64,000 nt of DNA from Gottfriedia acidiceleris (GTDB lineage Bacteria > Bacillota > Bacilli > Bacillales > Bacillaceae_G). Where the stretch lies: contig NZ_CP096034.1 of NCBI RefSeq assembly GCF_023115465.1, forward strand, positions 2,790,001-2,854,000. The letters run 5' to 3'. The notes beneath the pieces are model-generated. The model was not told the origin of the DNA and did not search any database. It was given only the letters and a program-made list of their open reading frames with translations. Shown piece after piece: positions 34,246 to 43,971 of this stretch. Each line of letters begins with the position of its first letter. Position 1 is the first letter of the stretch. The position numbers and the translations under genes are program-made.

Positions 34246-35466
34246 ATGAGTGGAGTAATAGCAACTTACCAAGTTTATGATAAAAATCATCAGTTAGAAA
34301 AAAAGGCAGAGTCAATCGCGTTAGGTTTAACGATTGGTTCGTGGACAAATTTACCTCAAAATGATCAAATTCAATTACAAAAGCATAAAGGCAAAGTTCT
34401 TTCAGTTCGTGAAATAGAATGCGAAGAAAATATCGTTAACTTTTTAGGCTATAAACCGACAAAAGGGATTATTGAAATCTATTATCCTAGCTTAAATTTT
34501 TCAGCTGATCTACCAGCAATTTTAACAACAGTTTTCGGTAAGCTATCCCTTGATGGTGAAATTAAACTAATTGATTTAAATTTTACGGATGACATTTTAG
34601 CTCTTTTTCCGGGTCCAAAATTTGGTATTAAAGGTATTCGAGAGAAATTGGATGTATATGATCGACCTTTATTAATGAGCATTTTCAAATCAATTATCGG
34701 CAGAGATATTCAATACATTTCCGAAGAATTAAAAAAGCAAGCTTTAGGTGGCGTTGATTTAATTAAAGATGACGAGATTCTTTTTGACACAATTACATCT
34801 ATTACGGATCGTGTCACTCACGGAAAAAATATTTTGAACCAAGTTTATGAAAAAACAGGACACAAAACATTATACGCGGTAAATTTAACGGGCCGTACAT
34901 ATGAGTTAAAAGAAAAAGCATTACGTGCTGCTGAAGCTGGTGCTGATGTATTTTTATTAAATGTATTCTCGTATGGAATTGATGTCCTGCAAGGATTGGT
35001 AGAAGATCCATCAATTAATATACCAATTATGGCTCATCCTGCTGTGTCGGGTGCGTTTAGTTCCTCTCCAATTTATGGTATTGACGCAGGATTATTACTT
35101 GGTAAACTTTTACGAATTGCGGGTGCAGATTTTAGTCTTTTCCCTTCACCATATGGATCAGTTGCATTAAAAAAAGAGACAGCTTTAAAAATCGCTGAAA
35201 ATTTAACAGTATCAAATGGATTAAAAGAGACATTCCCAGTCCCTTCTGCTGGAATTCACCCAGGACTAGTGCCTCAATTAATTCAAGATTTTGGAATTGA
35301 GCAAGTTATCAACGCTGGCGGTGGTGTTCATGGTCATCCGGATGGACCAATCGGTGGAGGTAATGCATTTAGAGAAGCAATTTCAGCAACATTATCTGGA
35401 GTTGAGCTAAAAGACTATGCACTTCCAAATACATCACTACAAAAAGCATTACAACTTTGGGGGTAA
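34246..35466 (+). CDS. mtnW: 2,3-diketo-5-methylthiopentyl-1-phosphate enolase (RuBisCO-like)
   Basis: Start set at ATG 34246 (406 aa, [12 protein letters not shown]) after GGAGGT. The RuBisCO-like active site is seen in [10 protein letters not shown] (carbamylated Lys and metal-binding Asp/Glu). Other marks are GSWTNLP near the N-terminus, the glycine-rich phosphate loop [17 protein letters not shown], and [16 protein letters not shown]. It enolises DK-MTP-1-P. It is first in mtnWXBD, with 6 bp to mtnX. Confidence 0.96.
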   Translation: MSGVIATYQVYDKNHQLEKKAESIALGLTIGSWTNLPQNDQIQLQKHKGKVLSVREIECEENIVNFLGYKPTKGIIEIYYPSLNFSADLPAILTTVFGKLSLDGEIKLIDLNFTDDILALFPGPKFGIKGIREKLDVYDRPLLMSIFKSIIGRDIQYISEELKKQALGGVDLIKDDEILFDTITSITDRVTHGKNILNQVYEKTGHKTLYAVNLTGRTYELKEKALRAAEAGADVFLLNVFSYGIDVLQGLVEDPSINIPIMAHPAVSGAFSSSPIYGIDAGLLLGKLLRIAGADFSLFPSPYGSVALKKETALKIAENLTVSNGLKETFPVPSAGIHPGLVPQLIQDFGIEQVINAGGGVHGHPDGPIGGGNAFREAISATLSGVELKDYALPNTSLQKALQLWG

Positions 35467-35472
35467 ACAACA

Positions 35473-36126
35473 ATGGCAATAAAGATTTTTTGTGATTTTG
35501 ATGGAACAATTACGGTGGGAGACAATATCGTTAATTTAATTAAAGAATTTGCTCCACCTTCAGTAAGTGAATTAACAAGTGAAGTATTAAATGGCAATAT
35601 CTCGATTCGAGAAGGCGTAGAGAAAATGTTTGCTACGATTCCTTCAACTAAAAAACAAGAAATGACTGATTTTGTAATCGATCGTACTGTCATTCGAGAT
35701 GGTTTTAGGGATTTTATTCAATTTGTAAGCGTTCAGCAATACGAGTTAAAAGTTGTAAGTGGCGGACTAGATTTTTTTGTTCATCCAATATTAGCGGATT
35801 ACCTTTCACCCTCGGATATTTTATGTAATCGTACCGACTTTACAGGCCAAACTGTAAAAATTCATTGGGACCACTCTTGTGATCAAAACTGTACGAATGA
35901 TTGTGGAATGTGCAAACCATCTGTTAAGAGAAAATTTAGTGAAGCAAATGATTTTATCATTGTCATTGGCGATTCAATTACTGACTTACAAATTGCAAAA
36001 GAAGCTAATTTAATTTTTGCTCGAGATTTCTTAAAAGATAAATGTGAAGAACTAGCTTTACCTTTCATTCCTTTTGAAAATTTCTATGATATTCGAGCTT
36101 CATTAGAGAAGGAGGTGCTAGTATGA
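35473..36126 (+). CDS. mtnX: 2-hydroxy-3-keto-5-methylthiopentenyl-1-phosphate phosphatase
   Basis: 217 residues. HAD motif I is FCDFDGTITVGDN (residues 5-17); motif II is KVVSGGLDFF and motif IV is IVIGDSITDLQIAK. The cysteine-bearing insert CDQNCTNDCGMCK is usual in Bacillus MtnX. It dephosphorylates the enol to the acireductone. Its TGA overlaps the mtnB ATG (ATGA), so the two are coupled. Confidence 0.95.
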   Translation: MAIKIFCDFDGTITVGDNIVNLIKEFAPPSVSELTSEVLNGNISIREGVEKMFATIPSTKKQEMTDFVIDRTVIRDGFRDFIQFVSVQQYELKVVSGGLDFFVHPILADYLSPSDILCNRTDFTGQTVKIHWDHSCDQNCTNDCGMCKPSVKRKFSEANDFIIVIGDSITDLQIAKEANLIFARDFLKDKCEELALPFIPFENFYDIRASLEKEVLV

Positions 36127-36749
36127 AGGACTTTTTCAAACATTTTGATGAAATCCGTGAAGTAAAAAAAGTACTGGCTGATCGAGATTGGTTTTTAGGA
36201 ACTAGCGGAAATTTATCAATTAAAGTAAATGAAAATCCTTTAAACTTTTTAGTTACAACTAGTGGTAAAGATAAAACTAAACATACTTATGACGATTTTT
36301 TACTCGTTAATGAATTTGACAAATCTGTTTGGGATGAATCAAAAAAACCATCAGCTGAAGCCATTTTACATCGCCTAATTTATCAACACACAAATGCTAA
36401 ATGCGTTCTTCATGTACACACTTTAGCAAATAACTTTATAACAAAGGATTTCCCATATCAAGATGAGTTATCTTTTTCTGGTATTGAAATTATTAAAGCA
36501 TTGGGTCTTTGGGAAGAAGATGCAGAAATTACAATTCCAATTATAAAAAATCATGCGCATATCCCTACTCTTGCAAATGAATTTCTTCCACATATAAAGA
36601 ATGATCATGGTGCTGTATTAATTCATAATCATGGTATAACAGTATGGGCCGAATCAGCATTTGAAGCAAAAAAACACCTAGAAGCATATGAGTTTCTATT
36701 CCAATATGCATTACAAGGAATACAAAAAAATACATTTATTAAGAACTAA
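36123..36749 (+). CDS. mtnB: Methylthioribulose-1-phosphate dehydratase
   Basis: 208 residues of the class II aldolase/adducin family. Zinc-binding histidines lie in VLHVHTLANN (about 97-106) and in LIHNHGITVWAES; the phosphate-binding region is GTSGNLSIK and TTSGKDKTKH. It dehydrates MTRu-1-P to DK-MTP-1-P. It is preceded by GGAGG inside mtnX and followed by mtnD after 16 bp. Confidence 0.95.
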   Translation: MKDFFKHFDEIREVKKVLADRDWFLGTSGNLSIKVNENPLNFLVTTSGKDKTKHTYDDFLLVNEFDKSVWDESKKPSAEAILHRLIYQHTNAKCVLHVHTLANNFITKDFPYQDELSFSGIEIIKALGLWEEDAEITIPIIKNHAHIPTLANEFLPHIKNDHGAVLIHNHGITVWAESAFEAKKHLEAYEFLFQYALQGIQKNTFIKN

Positions 36750-36765
36750 TTAGGAGGAATGAAGA

Positions 36766-37278
36766 ATGGCAACAATTTGGGTAGAAAAAAAAGATTATCA
36801 TATTACAAGTGATCTTGAAGTAAAAGCATATTTAGAAGAACAAGGTGTCATTTATGAAAATTGGAATATCGAACAATTAGATAGTTCGTTACAAGAAAAA
36901 TTTATTTTATCAGATGATGAAAAAGCAGCGATTCTTGAAACATTTAAAGCTGAAATCGATCGTATTTCATCAAGACGTGGCTATTTAGCGAGTGATATTA
37001 TTACTCTATCAGAAGCAACTCCAAATCTTGATGAATTACTTAAAAACTTCAACCGTGAGCATCATCATACAGATGACGAAGTTCGGTTCATTGTTAGTGG
37101 TCATGGTACGTTCATCATCGAAGGAAATGAAGGCTTTTTCCATGTTAATTTGAATCCTGGCGATTTAATTTCTGTACCACCAAATGTACGTCACTACTTC
37201 ACATTAGCAGATGATCGTAAAGTAGTTGCTGTTCGATTGTTTGTTACAACTGAAGGCTGGGTGCCGATTTACGAATAA
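36766..37278 (+). CDS. mtnD: Acireductone dioxygenase (ARD)
   Basis: 170 residues, a cupin. The metal site is formed by EHHHTDDEVRFIVSG (His, His, Glu at about 93-102) and the later His in PPNVRHYFTLADD. It oxidises the acireductone to the ketoacid precursor of methionine and formate (Fe form) or to a CO-releasing product (Ni form). Last gene of mtnWXBD. ATG 36766 follows AGGAGG. Confidence 0.96.
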   Translation: MATIWVEKKDYHITSDLEVKAYLEEQGVIYENWNIEQLDSSLQEKFILSDDEKAAILETFKAEIDRISSRRGYLASDIITLSEATPNLDELLKNFNREHHHTDDEVRFIVSGHGTFIIEGNEGFFHVNLNPGDLISVPPNVRHYFTLADDRKVVAVRLFVTTEGWVPIYE

Positions 37279-37291
37279 TTTGACAAAAACT

Positions 37292-37327
37292 AAATTGACT
37301 CATATCCACTTAGGATGTGAGTCAATT
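37292..37327. terminator. Bidirectional terminator
   Basis: TTGACTCATATCC and GGATGTGAGTCAA pair between mtnD and the convergent DUF421 gene, with A/T tails on both sides. Confidence 0.8.
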
Positions 37328-38024
37328 AATTTTCCTCTTCATTGAAATGATCTTCTCGGTAGTCGATATATAACGACCCATCTGTTTGTACTTCAACAAA
37401 AAACACATCTGAAACTGATTTTATGCCTACCCTTTCGAGTTGAGCCATTAACCATCTTTTATCCAAGTTTAAATTTGATAATGCGTCTTCATTTACTTCT
37501 CCGTCAGATACCACTGCTGTTGAAGTCGGAAATAATAAAGTTTTTTTCCATGTTTTATTTTTTTTCGTTTTAACATCTTTTGTTTTCATAATAGATAAAC
37601 TGCCATCGATTTCAAAAATAGCGTACTCTACATCTTTTAACGAATAAATATTCTCATTACGAAGCATTCCTTGAAATTGCTCTGTATCTAATCTAGCCTT
37701 TTTTAATGCATTTTCCATTATTTTCCCTTGTCTAATTAAAATAATTGGTTCTCCAAGAATCACCCGACGAACAGTTTTAGACTTTAAACTTAAATACCCC
37801 ATGATAATCGTCAAAACCGCCCAGCCAACTAATCCAATGATCCCATCCCCAATATCTAATGTTTTAGATGTCGTAATTGAAGCTGCTATATTCCCTATTG
37901 TAATAGCTGTTACAAATGTAAAAACATCTAATTGACTAATTTCCTTCTTCCCCATTAATCTTGTTAAAATAAATAAAACAAAAAATGAGCATATAACTCT
38001 AAATACTACTTCATTAAAGCTCAT
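37326..38024 (-). CDS. DUF421 family membrane protein (YetF/YrbG/YkjA-like)
   Basis: 232 residues: three N-terminal transmembrane helices (about 4-85) with LMGKKEISQLDVFTFVTAITIGNIAAS (about 23-49), then a cytoplasmic domain with VILGEPIILIRQGKIMENALKKARLD and YAIFEIDGSLS. This matches YetF/YrbG proteins of spore-formers. The family is linked to spore membranes and germination in Bacillus, but the biochemical role is unknown. Confidence 0.88.
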   Translation of the reverse strand: MSFNEVVFRVICSFFVLFILTRLMGKKEISQLDVFTFVTAITIGNIAASITTSKTLDIGDGIIGLVGWAVLTIIMGYLSLKSKTVRRVILGEPIILIRQGKIMENALKKARLDTEQFQGMLRNENIYSLKDVEYAIFEIDGSLSIMKTKDVKTKKNKTWKKTLLFPTSTAVVSDGEVNEDALSNLNLDKRWLMAQLERVGIKSVSDVFFVEVQTDGSLYIDYREDHFNEEEN

Positions 38025-38225
38025 TTATTTCATCCTTTCTCTTTCACAAAAGCATTTTAAGTATTTATTAATCAACTTAGCGTTTGAAAAATAGAACGAA
38101 ACTATTCTTTATTATGTTTAAAAAGATTAGTAAACCTGAATGGTTATTATGTCCTCATAAATTACCGATTATTGAAGAAAATATTACTATTCATTTATAA
38201 TCGACTAATTACCTGAGGTGAGATC

Positions 38226-39725
38226 TTGAGTAAAAAACTTTCACTCGTTGGCTTAATTTTAATGGTTTTTACAACTGTATATGGTTTTGGAAATATACCT
38301 ACAGCTTTTTATTTAATGGGATATAGTGCAATTCCCTGGTATTTACTCTCAGCTATTACGTTTTTTATTCCTTTTGCTTTTATGATGGCTGAGTTCGGAG
38401 CTGCATATAAGCATTCAGAAGGTGGAATTTATACATGGATGGCTGATTCAGTTGGGCCTAGATTCGCATTTATTGGAACCTTTATGTGGTTCTCTTCCTA
38501 TGTAATTTATATGGTTAGTGTCTCTTCAAAGGTTTGGATTCCGCTATCAACCTTTATTTTTGGTAGAGACAAAACGCAATCCCTTTCATTATTTGGACTT
38601 TCATCTACTCAATCAATTGGCTTATTGGCATTATTTTGGATGTTAGTTGTGACATATTTTGCCTCAAAAGGGATTGAAAGTATTAGTAAGGTTACAACGA
38701 TTGGTGGGGTTACAGTTTTCTCATTAAATATAGTATTGCTAATCACAAGTATCCTTATTTATCTATTCAATGGAGGTAAATTAGCTCAACCAATAAAAAG
38801 CTTTTCATCAGCATTTGCTCACTCACCTAATCCAAATTATCTTTCTACCCTCGCAATCTTATCATTTGTTGTATTTGCAATCTTTGCATATGGCGGTTTA
38901 GAAGCAATCGGCGGATTAGTTGATCAAACGGAAAACGCTGAACGTAATTTTCCAAAAGGGATTACGATTTCAGCCATTATTATTTCAGTAGGATATTCGT
39001 TAGGTATTTTTTTGGTAGGAATTTTTATTAACTGGTCTAATGATTTAAGCGCTAGTACAACAAATTTAGGGAACATAACGTATGTTCTAATGTACAATTT
39101 AGGATTAGAACTTGGTAAAGCTTTAACTTTATCATCAGATACTGCCGATCTAATTGGTATTTTGTTTGCAAGAATTACTGGATTATCAATGTTTCTTGCT
39201 TATACCGGAGCATTTTTCACATTAATTTATGCACCATTAAAAACAATCATCAAGGGCACACCAAAATATTTATGGCCGAAAAAATTTTCAGAAACAAATG
39301 AAAAAGGTATGCCTGTCAATGCAATGTGGGTACAATTTGCAATTGTTTCAATCATTATTGTCCTTACTTCCTTCGGCGGTCAAGGAGCATCTGCATTTTT
39401 TAATAAAATTACTTTAATGACAAATGTTTCAATGACTTTACCTTATATTTTTTTAGGCATTGCCTATCCAATGTTTAAAAGGAATAATCGAATCGATAAA
39501 CCATTCCAAATTTTAAAATCAAATTCATCCGCTATATTCGCGAGCATTCTCGTTATATTGGTAGTTGGATTTGCAAACTTTTTTACGATCATTCAACCGG
39601 CTATCGAAGGTGATTACAACTCAACAATCTGGATGATAGCAGGTCCAATCTTCTTTTCAATATTAGCTTTACTAATTCTGAACCGTTCAAGAAAAAGTAC
39701 CCAAAAAGAGAAGAAAATTGCTTAG
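38226..39725 (+). CDS. APC-superfamily amino acid permease (YjeM-like)
   Basis: 499 residues from TTG 38226 after GAGGTGA, with 12 to 13 hydrophobic segments. The APC signature region is TTVYGFGNIPTAFYLMGYSAIPWYLLSA (residues about 17-44); AYKHSEGGIYTWMADSVGPRFAF fits the glutamate/GABA antiporter-type branch that includes E. coli YjeM. Substrate is not determined by sequence. It stands alone and is divergent from the DUF421 gene. Confidence 0.88.
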   Translation: MSKKLSLVGLILMVFTTVYGFGNIPTAFYLMGYSAIPWYLLSAITFFIPFAFMMAEFGAAYKHSEGGIYTWMADSVGPRFAFIGTFMWFSSYVIYMVSVSSKVWIPLSTFIFGRDKTQSLSLFGLSSTQSIGLLALFWMLVVTYFASKGIESISKVTTIGGVTVFSLNIVLLITSILIYLFNGGKLAQPIKSFSSAFAHSPNPNYLSTLAILSFVVFAIFAYGGLEAIGGLVDQTENAERNFPKGITISAIIISVGYSLGIFLVGIFINWSNDLSASTTNLGNITYVLMYNLGLELGKALTLSSDTADLIGILFARITGLSMFLAYTGAFFTLIYAPLKTIIKGTPKYLWPKKFSETNEKGMPVNAMWVQFAIVSIIIVLTSFGGQGASAFFNKITLMTNVSMTLPYIFLGIAYPMFKRNNRIDKPFQILKSNSSAIFASILVILVVGFANFFTIIQPAIEGDYNSTIWMIAGPIFFSILALLILNRSRKSTQKEKKIA

Positions 39726-39804
39726 TAACTTCCCACTTATTGTCAATAACAATTCCGAAAGTATGTTGGAATAATAGCACATACTAAGTTTGGAGGTGAT
39801 ATTC

Positions 39805-39945
39805 ATGGGTCACAATCAAAATCCGCATGTAAAAAAGAAAAACAAAAATAAAGGGCAACCTACACCAGCTGCAGTTAATTCAGAAGGTTATTTTGCTCCA
39901 AGTAAATCAAATACTGAAGCACTTAATGAAGTTAAAAATTCATAA
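39805..39945 (+). CDS. Small basic/polar protein (46 aa), possible spore protein
   Basis: ATG 39805 follows a perfect GGAGGTGAT. The 46-residue product starts MGHNQNPHVKKKNKNKGQPT and continues PAAVNSEGYFAPSKSN; it is rich in Asn, Lys and Gln and has no hydrophobic segment. That composition is like minor small acid-soluble spore proteins or YfhD-type proteins, but I do not recognise a specific family. A function in the spore is only a guess. Confidence 0.65.
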   Translation: MGHNQNPHVKKKNKNKGQPTPAAVNSEGYFAPSKSNTEALNEVKNS

Positions 39946-40063
39946 AAAAATTCGCTGATTGGCGAGCACTTAGGAGATGTCAGAGTCGTAGTTCCATTTA
40001 TACTTATACCGATTTACGTCGATTTTTCTTCTCTGTTTGCCAATTTATACTTTCTTAATATAA

Positions 40064-40094
40064 AAAAAGACCGTCATTTTTTTGGCGGTCACTT
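40064..40094 (-). terminator. Terminator of the lipoprotein gene
   Basis: GACCG...CGGTC stem with an A7 left flank directly before the lipoprotein stop on the minus strand. Confidence 0.65.
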
Positions 40095-40098
40095 TTCA

Positions 40099-40611
40099 TT
40101 ATTTACTCATCGAATTCGCAGTTTTTACTAAATCTCGAATAGTGTATTGTTTACCAGTTTCTTCTGAAAAAAGAAGAGAAATTGAATGATAAAGCCCTTC
40201 TTTCTTCCAACGAATTGTTTTTGTATTATCATCATCAGCAACAATCAAAACTTTTGTACCATCTTTTAATTTGGTTGTTTTTAATGGTTGTTGTTCATCT
40301 TGGAAGGAAGGTTTTTTATTATGATAAGTGATGACAAACATCGTGACCTCTACTTCTTCATTAGAGTAATTAAACGAGGTAGCATTAATAGCTCCATTTT
40401 TTTGATTTTTTTGTACATCCATTGTGACATCCTTTGCTCTAAACGGTATCTTTTCTGGTACAACTAGTTCTTTTTGTACATTTTTAGGTAATTGATCTAC
40501 CACTTGCTTTATCGTTTTAGGATATTCTTTTTTTAATGATTCAACTGCACCGTTACTATGCGAACAAGCAGTTAACAAAAGAATTGAGAATAAAAGAATA
40601 ATTTTTTTCAA
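40099..40611 (-). CDS. Putative lipoprotein of unknown function
   Basis: 170 residues from TTG 40611 after AGGAGG. A lipoprotein signal with lipobox LLTAC puts the modified Cys at about residue 16. The mature part is mixed alpha/beta with VPEKIPFRAKDVTMDV, VTMFVITYHNK and TIRWKKEGLYHSISLLFSEE, and it recalls lipoproteins of the DUF4367-like kind, without certainty. It would be anchored on the outer face of the membrane. Confidence 0.7.
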   Translation of the reverse strand: MKKIILLFSILLLTACSHSNGAVESLKKEYPKTIKQVVDQLPKNVQKELVVPEKIPFRAKDVTMDVQKNQKNGAINATSFNYSNEEVEVTMFVITYHNKKPSFQDEQQPLKTTKLKDGTKVLIVADDDNTKTIRWKKEGLYHSISLLFSEETGKQYTIRDLVKTANSMSK

Positions 40612-40689
40612 TCCATATGCCTCCTATTTTTCCAAACCTACCGTTTCACTTAATATCTCTAAATGTCATCATATTAGTCCTGAAACAAA

Positions 40690-40721
40690 TAAAAACTGCC
40701 TGTATCTACAGGACAGTCTTA
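40690..40721 (-). terminator. Terminator-like hairpin
   Basis: ACTG-CCTGTA-TC-TACAGG-CAGT stem with an A5 left flank, directly downstream of the minus-strand gene at 40732. Confidence 0.65.
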
Positions 40722-40731
40722 AAACCTTTTC

Positions 40732-40953
40732 TTAAGGTTCAACAATTACAATTTTTCCTTTTTGCACATATAGCAATATTTCCGCGTTTTCCGTTTCATT
40801 TCGGTAAGTGTAGCATGTAACATCATCAATCCCACCGTGTGAAACATCATGAACTGTATCAACTAATTTGTATTTATTACCTCTAAATTCTATTTTTCTT
40901 TCAATTGATGGCTGCTCCGTTAAAATTTGTTCCTTTGATCGAAAATTCATCAA
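40732..40953 (-). CDS. Small hypothetical protein (73 aa)
   Basis: 73 residues, MMNFRSKEQILTEQ..., with an all-beta look (KIEFRGNKYKLVDTV, DVTCYTYRNETENAEILLYVQKGKIVIVEP). A ribosome site GGAG lies eight bases upstream. I do not recognise the family. A dedicated hairpin follows it, which supports a real gene. Confidence 0.6.
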   Translation of the reverse strand: MMNFRSKEQILTEQPSIERKIEFRGNKYKLVDTVHDVSHGGIDDVTCYTYRNETENAEILLYVQKGKIVIVEP

Positions 40954-41249
40954 ATCACTCCTTTGGTCACCATTAGTATAGCCATATTCTTAGTTTTCAA
41001 TTTTATGTATTATATCGAATTTAATTAACTAACTGTCTATGTCTCGTACAGATTCTTCCTTCCAAACTCCCACAGACTATTTCGCTTTATTCAGTCTCGG
41101 AAACGATTATAGTACTATTTTTCGTTCAGATTCATGAAATGCTACCATTTTCAACATGATAAAAATTTAGTGTTCATAATCTAATATTAGTGATAATTAT
41201 TGGAAACATTTTTCCTAAAATTCTTAAAGTTTATATAAGGAGGTTTTTC

Positions 41250-42023
41250 ATGCCAAGTTGGAAAAATAAATTCATCCCAATTAATCAATATACAAGATCT
41301 GGTCAAAAATTAAATGGAGTTAATAAAATCGTTATTCATTGGACTGCAAATCCTGGTGCAACTGCTAACGGTCATTATAAATATTTTGGTGAGGTATTAC
41401 CCCAACAAAATGCAGAGGCAATTAGCCAAGGGCGAAAACCATCTTATGCTTCGGCACATATTTTTGTGGATCCTAAAGAGTCAATTTGTATTATCCCTTT
41501 AAATGAGGTCACATTCCATGCCAATGAAAAATATACTTATGTGAATGGTGTACCCTTTCGAGGTGTAGAAGCATTAAAGCCAAATGCCAATTTATTATCG
41601 ATATCAGTTGAAATGTGTGTTGAAAAGGATAATCGTATTTCAAATACGACAATCAATCGAACAGTTATGGTCGTTAATGATTTATGTTCAATGTTTAATT
41701 TAACTCAAAAAGATATTGTACGTCATTTTGATGTTACTAGAAAACCATGTCCATACCCATTTGTAAAATATAGTGAGATTTTTAATAATTTCAAAATAAA
41801 TGTAGGGCATTTATTGAATCACTCATTAAAATACCCTGGTCATGTTATAAAAATAGGAGATTCAAATATTTATGTCATTACTATTCAACAGCTTTTAGGC
41901 ATTACGCCAGACGGTCATTTCGGTACTCAGACTGCAAATGCCGTAAAGTTTTTTCAAAAACAGATCGGTCTAACACCGGATGGGATTGTTGGAGAAAAGA
42001 CTTGGAAAATGTTAAATCAATAA
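41250..42023 (+). CDS. N-acetylmuramoyl-L-alanine amidase with peptidoglycan-binding domain
   Basis: Start set at ATG 41250 (257 aa) after AAGGAGGT. The Amidase_2 domain has the first zinc His in VIHWTANPGATANGHY, the second region VTFHANEKYTYVNG, and HFDVTRKPCPYPF with the third ligand. A C-terminal PG_binding_1 module has LQQLLGITPDGHFGTQTANA and the matching FFQKQIGLTPDGIVGEKTWK. There is no signal peptide, as in prophage or spore-related amidases such as CwlA/XlyA, so release may need lysis or another route. Confidence 0.9.
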   Translation: MPSWKNKFIPINQYTRSGQKLNGVNKIVIHWTANPGATANGHYKYFGEVLPQQNAEAISQGRKPSYASAHIFVDPKESICIIPLNEVTFHANEKYTYVNGVPFRGVEALKPNANLLSISVEMCVEKDNRISNTTINRTVMVVNDLCSMFNLTQKDIVRHFDVTRKPCPYPFVKYSEIFNNFKINVGHLLNHSLKYPGHVIKIGDSNIYVITIQQLLGITPDGHFGTQTANAVKFFQKQIGLTPDGIVGEKTWKMLNQ

Positions 42024-42062
42024 TTCTATTCGGGAAGTTAATTTAATAACAATCCCGAATTA

Positions 42063-42680
42063 TCATTCTACTTCGAGAGCAAATTTTAAAAATTGCACAA
42101 ACAAAATCGATTGTTCTTCCATCATTATTTCTTCCGCTGAGAGTATTGCATAGTCTAGTGCAAGTCCATCAATAAATGAAACAATCATTCTTGCTAAAAT
42201 TTCACTATCATACTTTTTACTAAATTCTTTGTTTTTTTGACCTTCTTTTATGACATCAGAAAAGATTTTAATACCATAAAAATATCGTTCTTTCCCATAC
42301 TTTTTTCTTCTTTCATCATTTCTACCAGTTATGAAAAACTCTAGAGTAATTGGTGCCAAAGGATCCATTCGATCATTTGGCACTCTGCTTTCACCGAACA
42401 TTCTTAATAAAAGTAATTCCCAATATGAATCAACATGTTGATTCAATCGTTTCCTTGTTTCTTCAGACACTCTCAATAGTGACTCATATAAAAGTGATTC
42501 AAACAATTCTTCTTTATTAGCAAAATATTGATATAACCCACCTCTACTTACATTTGATGCGTCCATCACATGCTTCATAGTCGTTCTTTCATACCCATTT
42601 TCTATAAACACTTGTTTTGCTGCTTCTAAAATTTTAATTCGACGTTGCTGTTGGTGCTCCTTGCTGACTTTCGGAGACAT
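42063..42680 (-). CDS. TetR family transcriptional regulator
   Basis: 205 residues. N-terminal helix-turn-helix: RRIKILEAAKQVFIENGYERTTMKHVMDASNVSRGGLYQYFANKEELF (about 13-60). Its start codon lies 47 bp inside the 3' end of the upstream efflux gene, an unusually long overlap in a different frame. It probably represses the operon through the large inverted repeat at 43921-43971; ligand unknown. Confidence 0.9.
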   Translation of the reverse strand: MSPKVSKEHQQQRRIKILEAAKQVFIENGYERTTMKHVMDASNVSRGGLYQYFANKEELFESLLYESLLRVSEETRKRLNQHVDSYWELLLLRMFGESRVPNDRMDPLAPITLEFFITGRNDERRKKYGKERYFYGIKIFSDVIKEGQKNKEFSKKYDSEILARMIVSFIDGLALDYAILSAEEIMMEEQSILFVQFLKFALEVE

Positions 42681-43902
42681 CTTTCTTCCCCCGCTCCATT
42701 CTATTTTTCGTTAAGAATCCTATTAGTGAGACTAATACTAAAAGTGATGCAGATATAATAAATGTTGGAATGACACCAATTACCGTTGATAGCCATCCAC
42801 CTAATAAAGGTCCAATTATTGTTGATGTTGTAGTGACACTTCCTATTACGCCAAATACTCTACCTGTTAACTCAACTGGTGTATCCACTTGAACAGATGC
42901 CTGGAATGGAACAAATACTAAGCCAGCTGCAAACCCTGCAAACAACCCTAATATTGGTGCCCAAACAATTGAAAAATCGAGATTAAAATGTGTGAATAAT
43001 GCCATCATACCAAAACCAAATCCGATTCCACAAACCCCAATTAACATCAAATTATACGCACGATAATTTGTTTTTTTCGCTAATATTAAACTAGAAAAAA
43101 ACATTCCTACACCAGAACCAGTTACTAAATAGCCAAATAAACCTGGTGACGCATGTTTAAGTTCCCTTATCAAAACTATAATTTGCGAATCTGATAACTG
43201 CAAGATTAAGAGACTAAAACCTAAAAATAACATACCGACTAAAATTTGAGAATTGGATTTAATAAATGATACACCTTCCATAAATTCTGTTTTATAGGAA
43301 GATTTAGCTTTATTTTTCACTTTTTCTTCTTTAATCTGCTGGGCAACTTTTGGAAGCCAGAAAATTAAGATCGCAGAGATAATAAATGATACAGAATTAA
43401 TATAAAATACTGGCGTTGTTCCAGCTGCGGAAACTAGAATTCCACTCAAAATCGGTCCGAAAATTTTTGTAGCTGAGTCAATCATAGTTGTAATTGACAT
43501 CGCGCTCTTTATTTCTTCATTCGAAACTAGTTCCTTTAACTTACCATTTTTCGCAGGATTAAAAACTGCAGAAAACAATCCAATTGTAAACAAACAAATA
43601 TAGACCATCCACAACGTATTTGCTAATGCAAGTAAAACAAATAAACCAGCACGTACAATGTCTGATAAAACCATTAATTGCTTTCTACTAAAACGATCAG
43701 CTATCGTTCCCGCCACAGGTCCTAATAAAGCCATCGGAACAGCAAGACATAATATAATAAATGAAACCTCAATCGGCGAAGCATTCCATTTTAACCCTAC
43801 AAGCGTAATGATTGCGACAATACTTAACCAATCACCAATATTTGAAATCGCTTGAGCAGCCATTAATGTTAAGAAACCCTTATTATTACTAAGACCTTTC
43901 AT
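42634..43902 (-). CDS. MFS efflux transporter
   Basis: 422 residues with about 12 transmembrane segments, of the MefA-like/enterobactin-exporter-type MFS branch. The motif GPVAGTIADRFSRKQLMVLSDIVRAGLFVLLAL (about 60-92) is the conserved loop 2-3 of the family, and GRVFGVIGSVTTTSTIIGPLLGGWL is the later one. ATG 43902 follows GGGGG. First gene of the operon; its tail overlaps the TetR gene. Drug or metabolite efflux is likely, substrate unknown. Confidence 0.9.
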   Translation of the reverse strand: MKGLSNNKGFLTLMAAQAISNIGDWLSIVAIITLVGLKWNASPIEVSFIILCLAVPMALLGPVAGTIADRFSRKQLMVLSDIVRAGLFVLLALANTLWMVYICLFTIGLFSAVFNPAKNGKLKELVSNEEIKSAMSITTMIDSATKIFGPILSGILVSAAGTTPVFYINSVSFIISAILIFWLPKVAQQIKEEKVKNKAKSSYKTEFMEGVSFIKSNSQILVGMLFLGFSLLILQLSDSQIIVLIRELKHASPGLFGYLVTGSGVGMFFSSLILAKKTNYRAYNLMLIGVCGIGFGFGMMALFTHFNLDFSIVWAPILGLFAGFAAGLVFVPFQASVQVDTPVELTGRVFGVIGSVTTTSTIIGPLLGGWLSTVIGVIPTFIISASLLVLVSLIGFLTKNRMERGKKDVSESQQGAPTATSN

Positions 43903-43920
43903 CTTGTTTAGCCCCCTTCA

Positions 43921-43971
43921 AACCGACACTAATGTCGTTTTTATTTAATTATAACGACATTAGTGTCGGTT
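43921..43971. promoter_or_regulatory. Large inverted-repeat operator for the TetR regulator
   Basis: AACCGACACTAATGTCGTT (43921-43939) and its exact complement (43953-43971) are perfect 19-bp arms separated by 13 bp. Each arm is itself nearly palindromic (GACACTAATGTC), so it looks like two TetR dimer sites. It lies 19 bp upstream of the MFS start. Confidence 0.75.
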
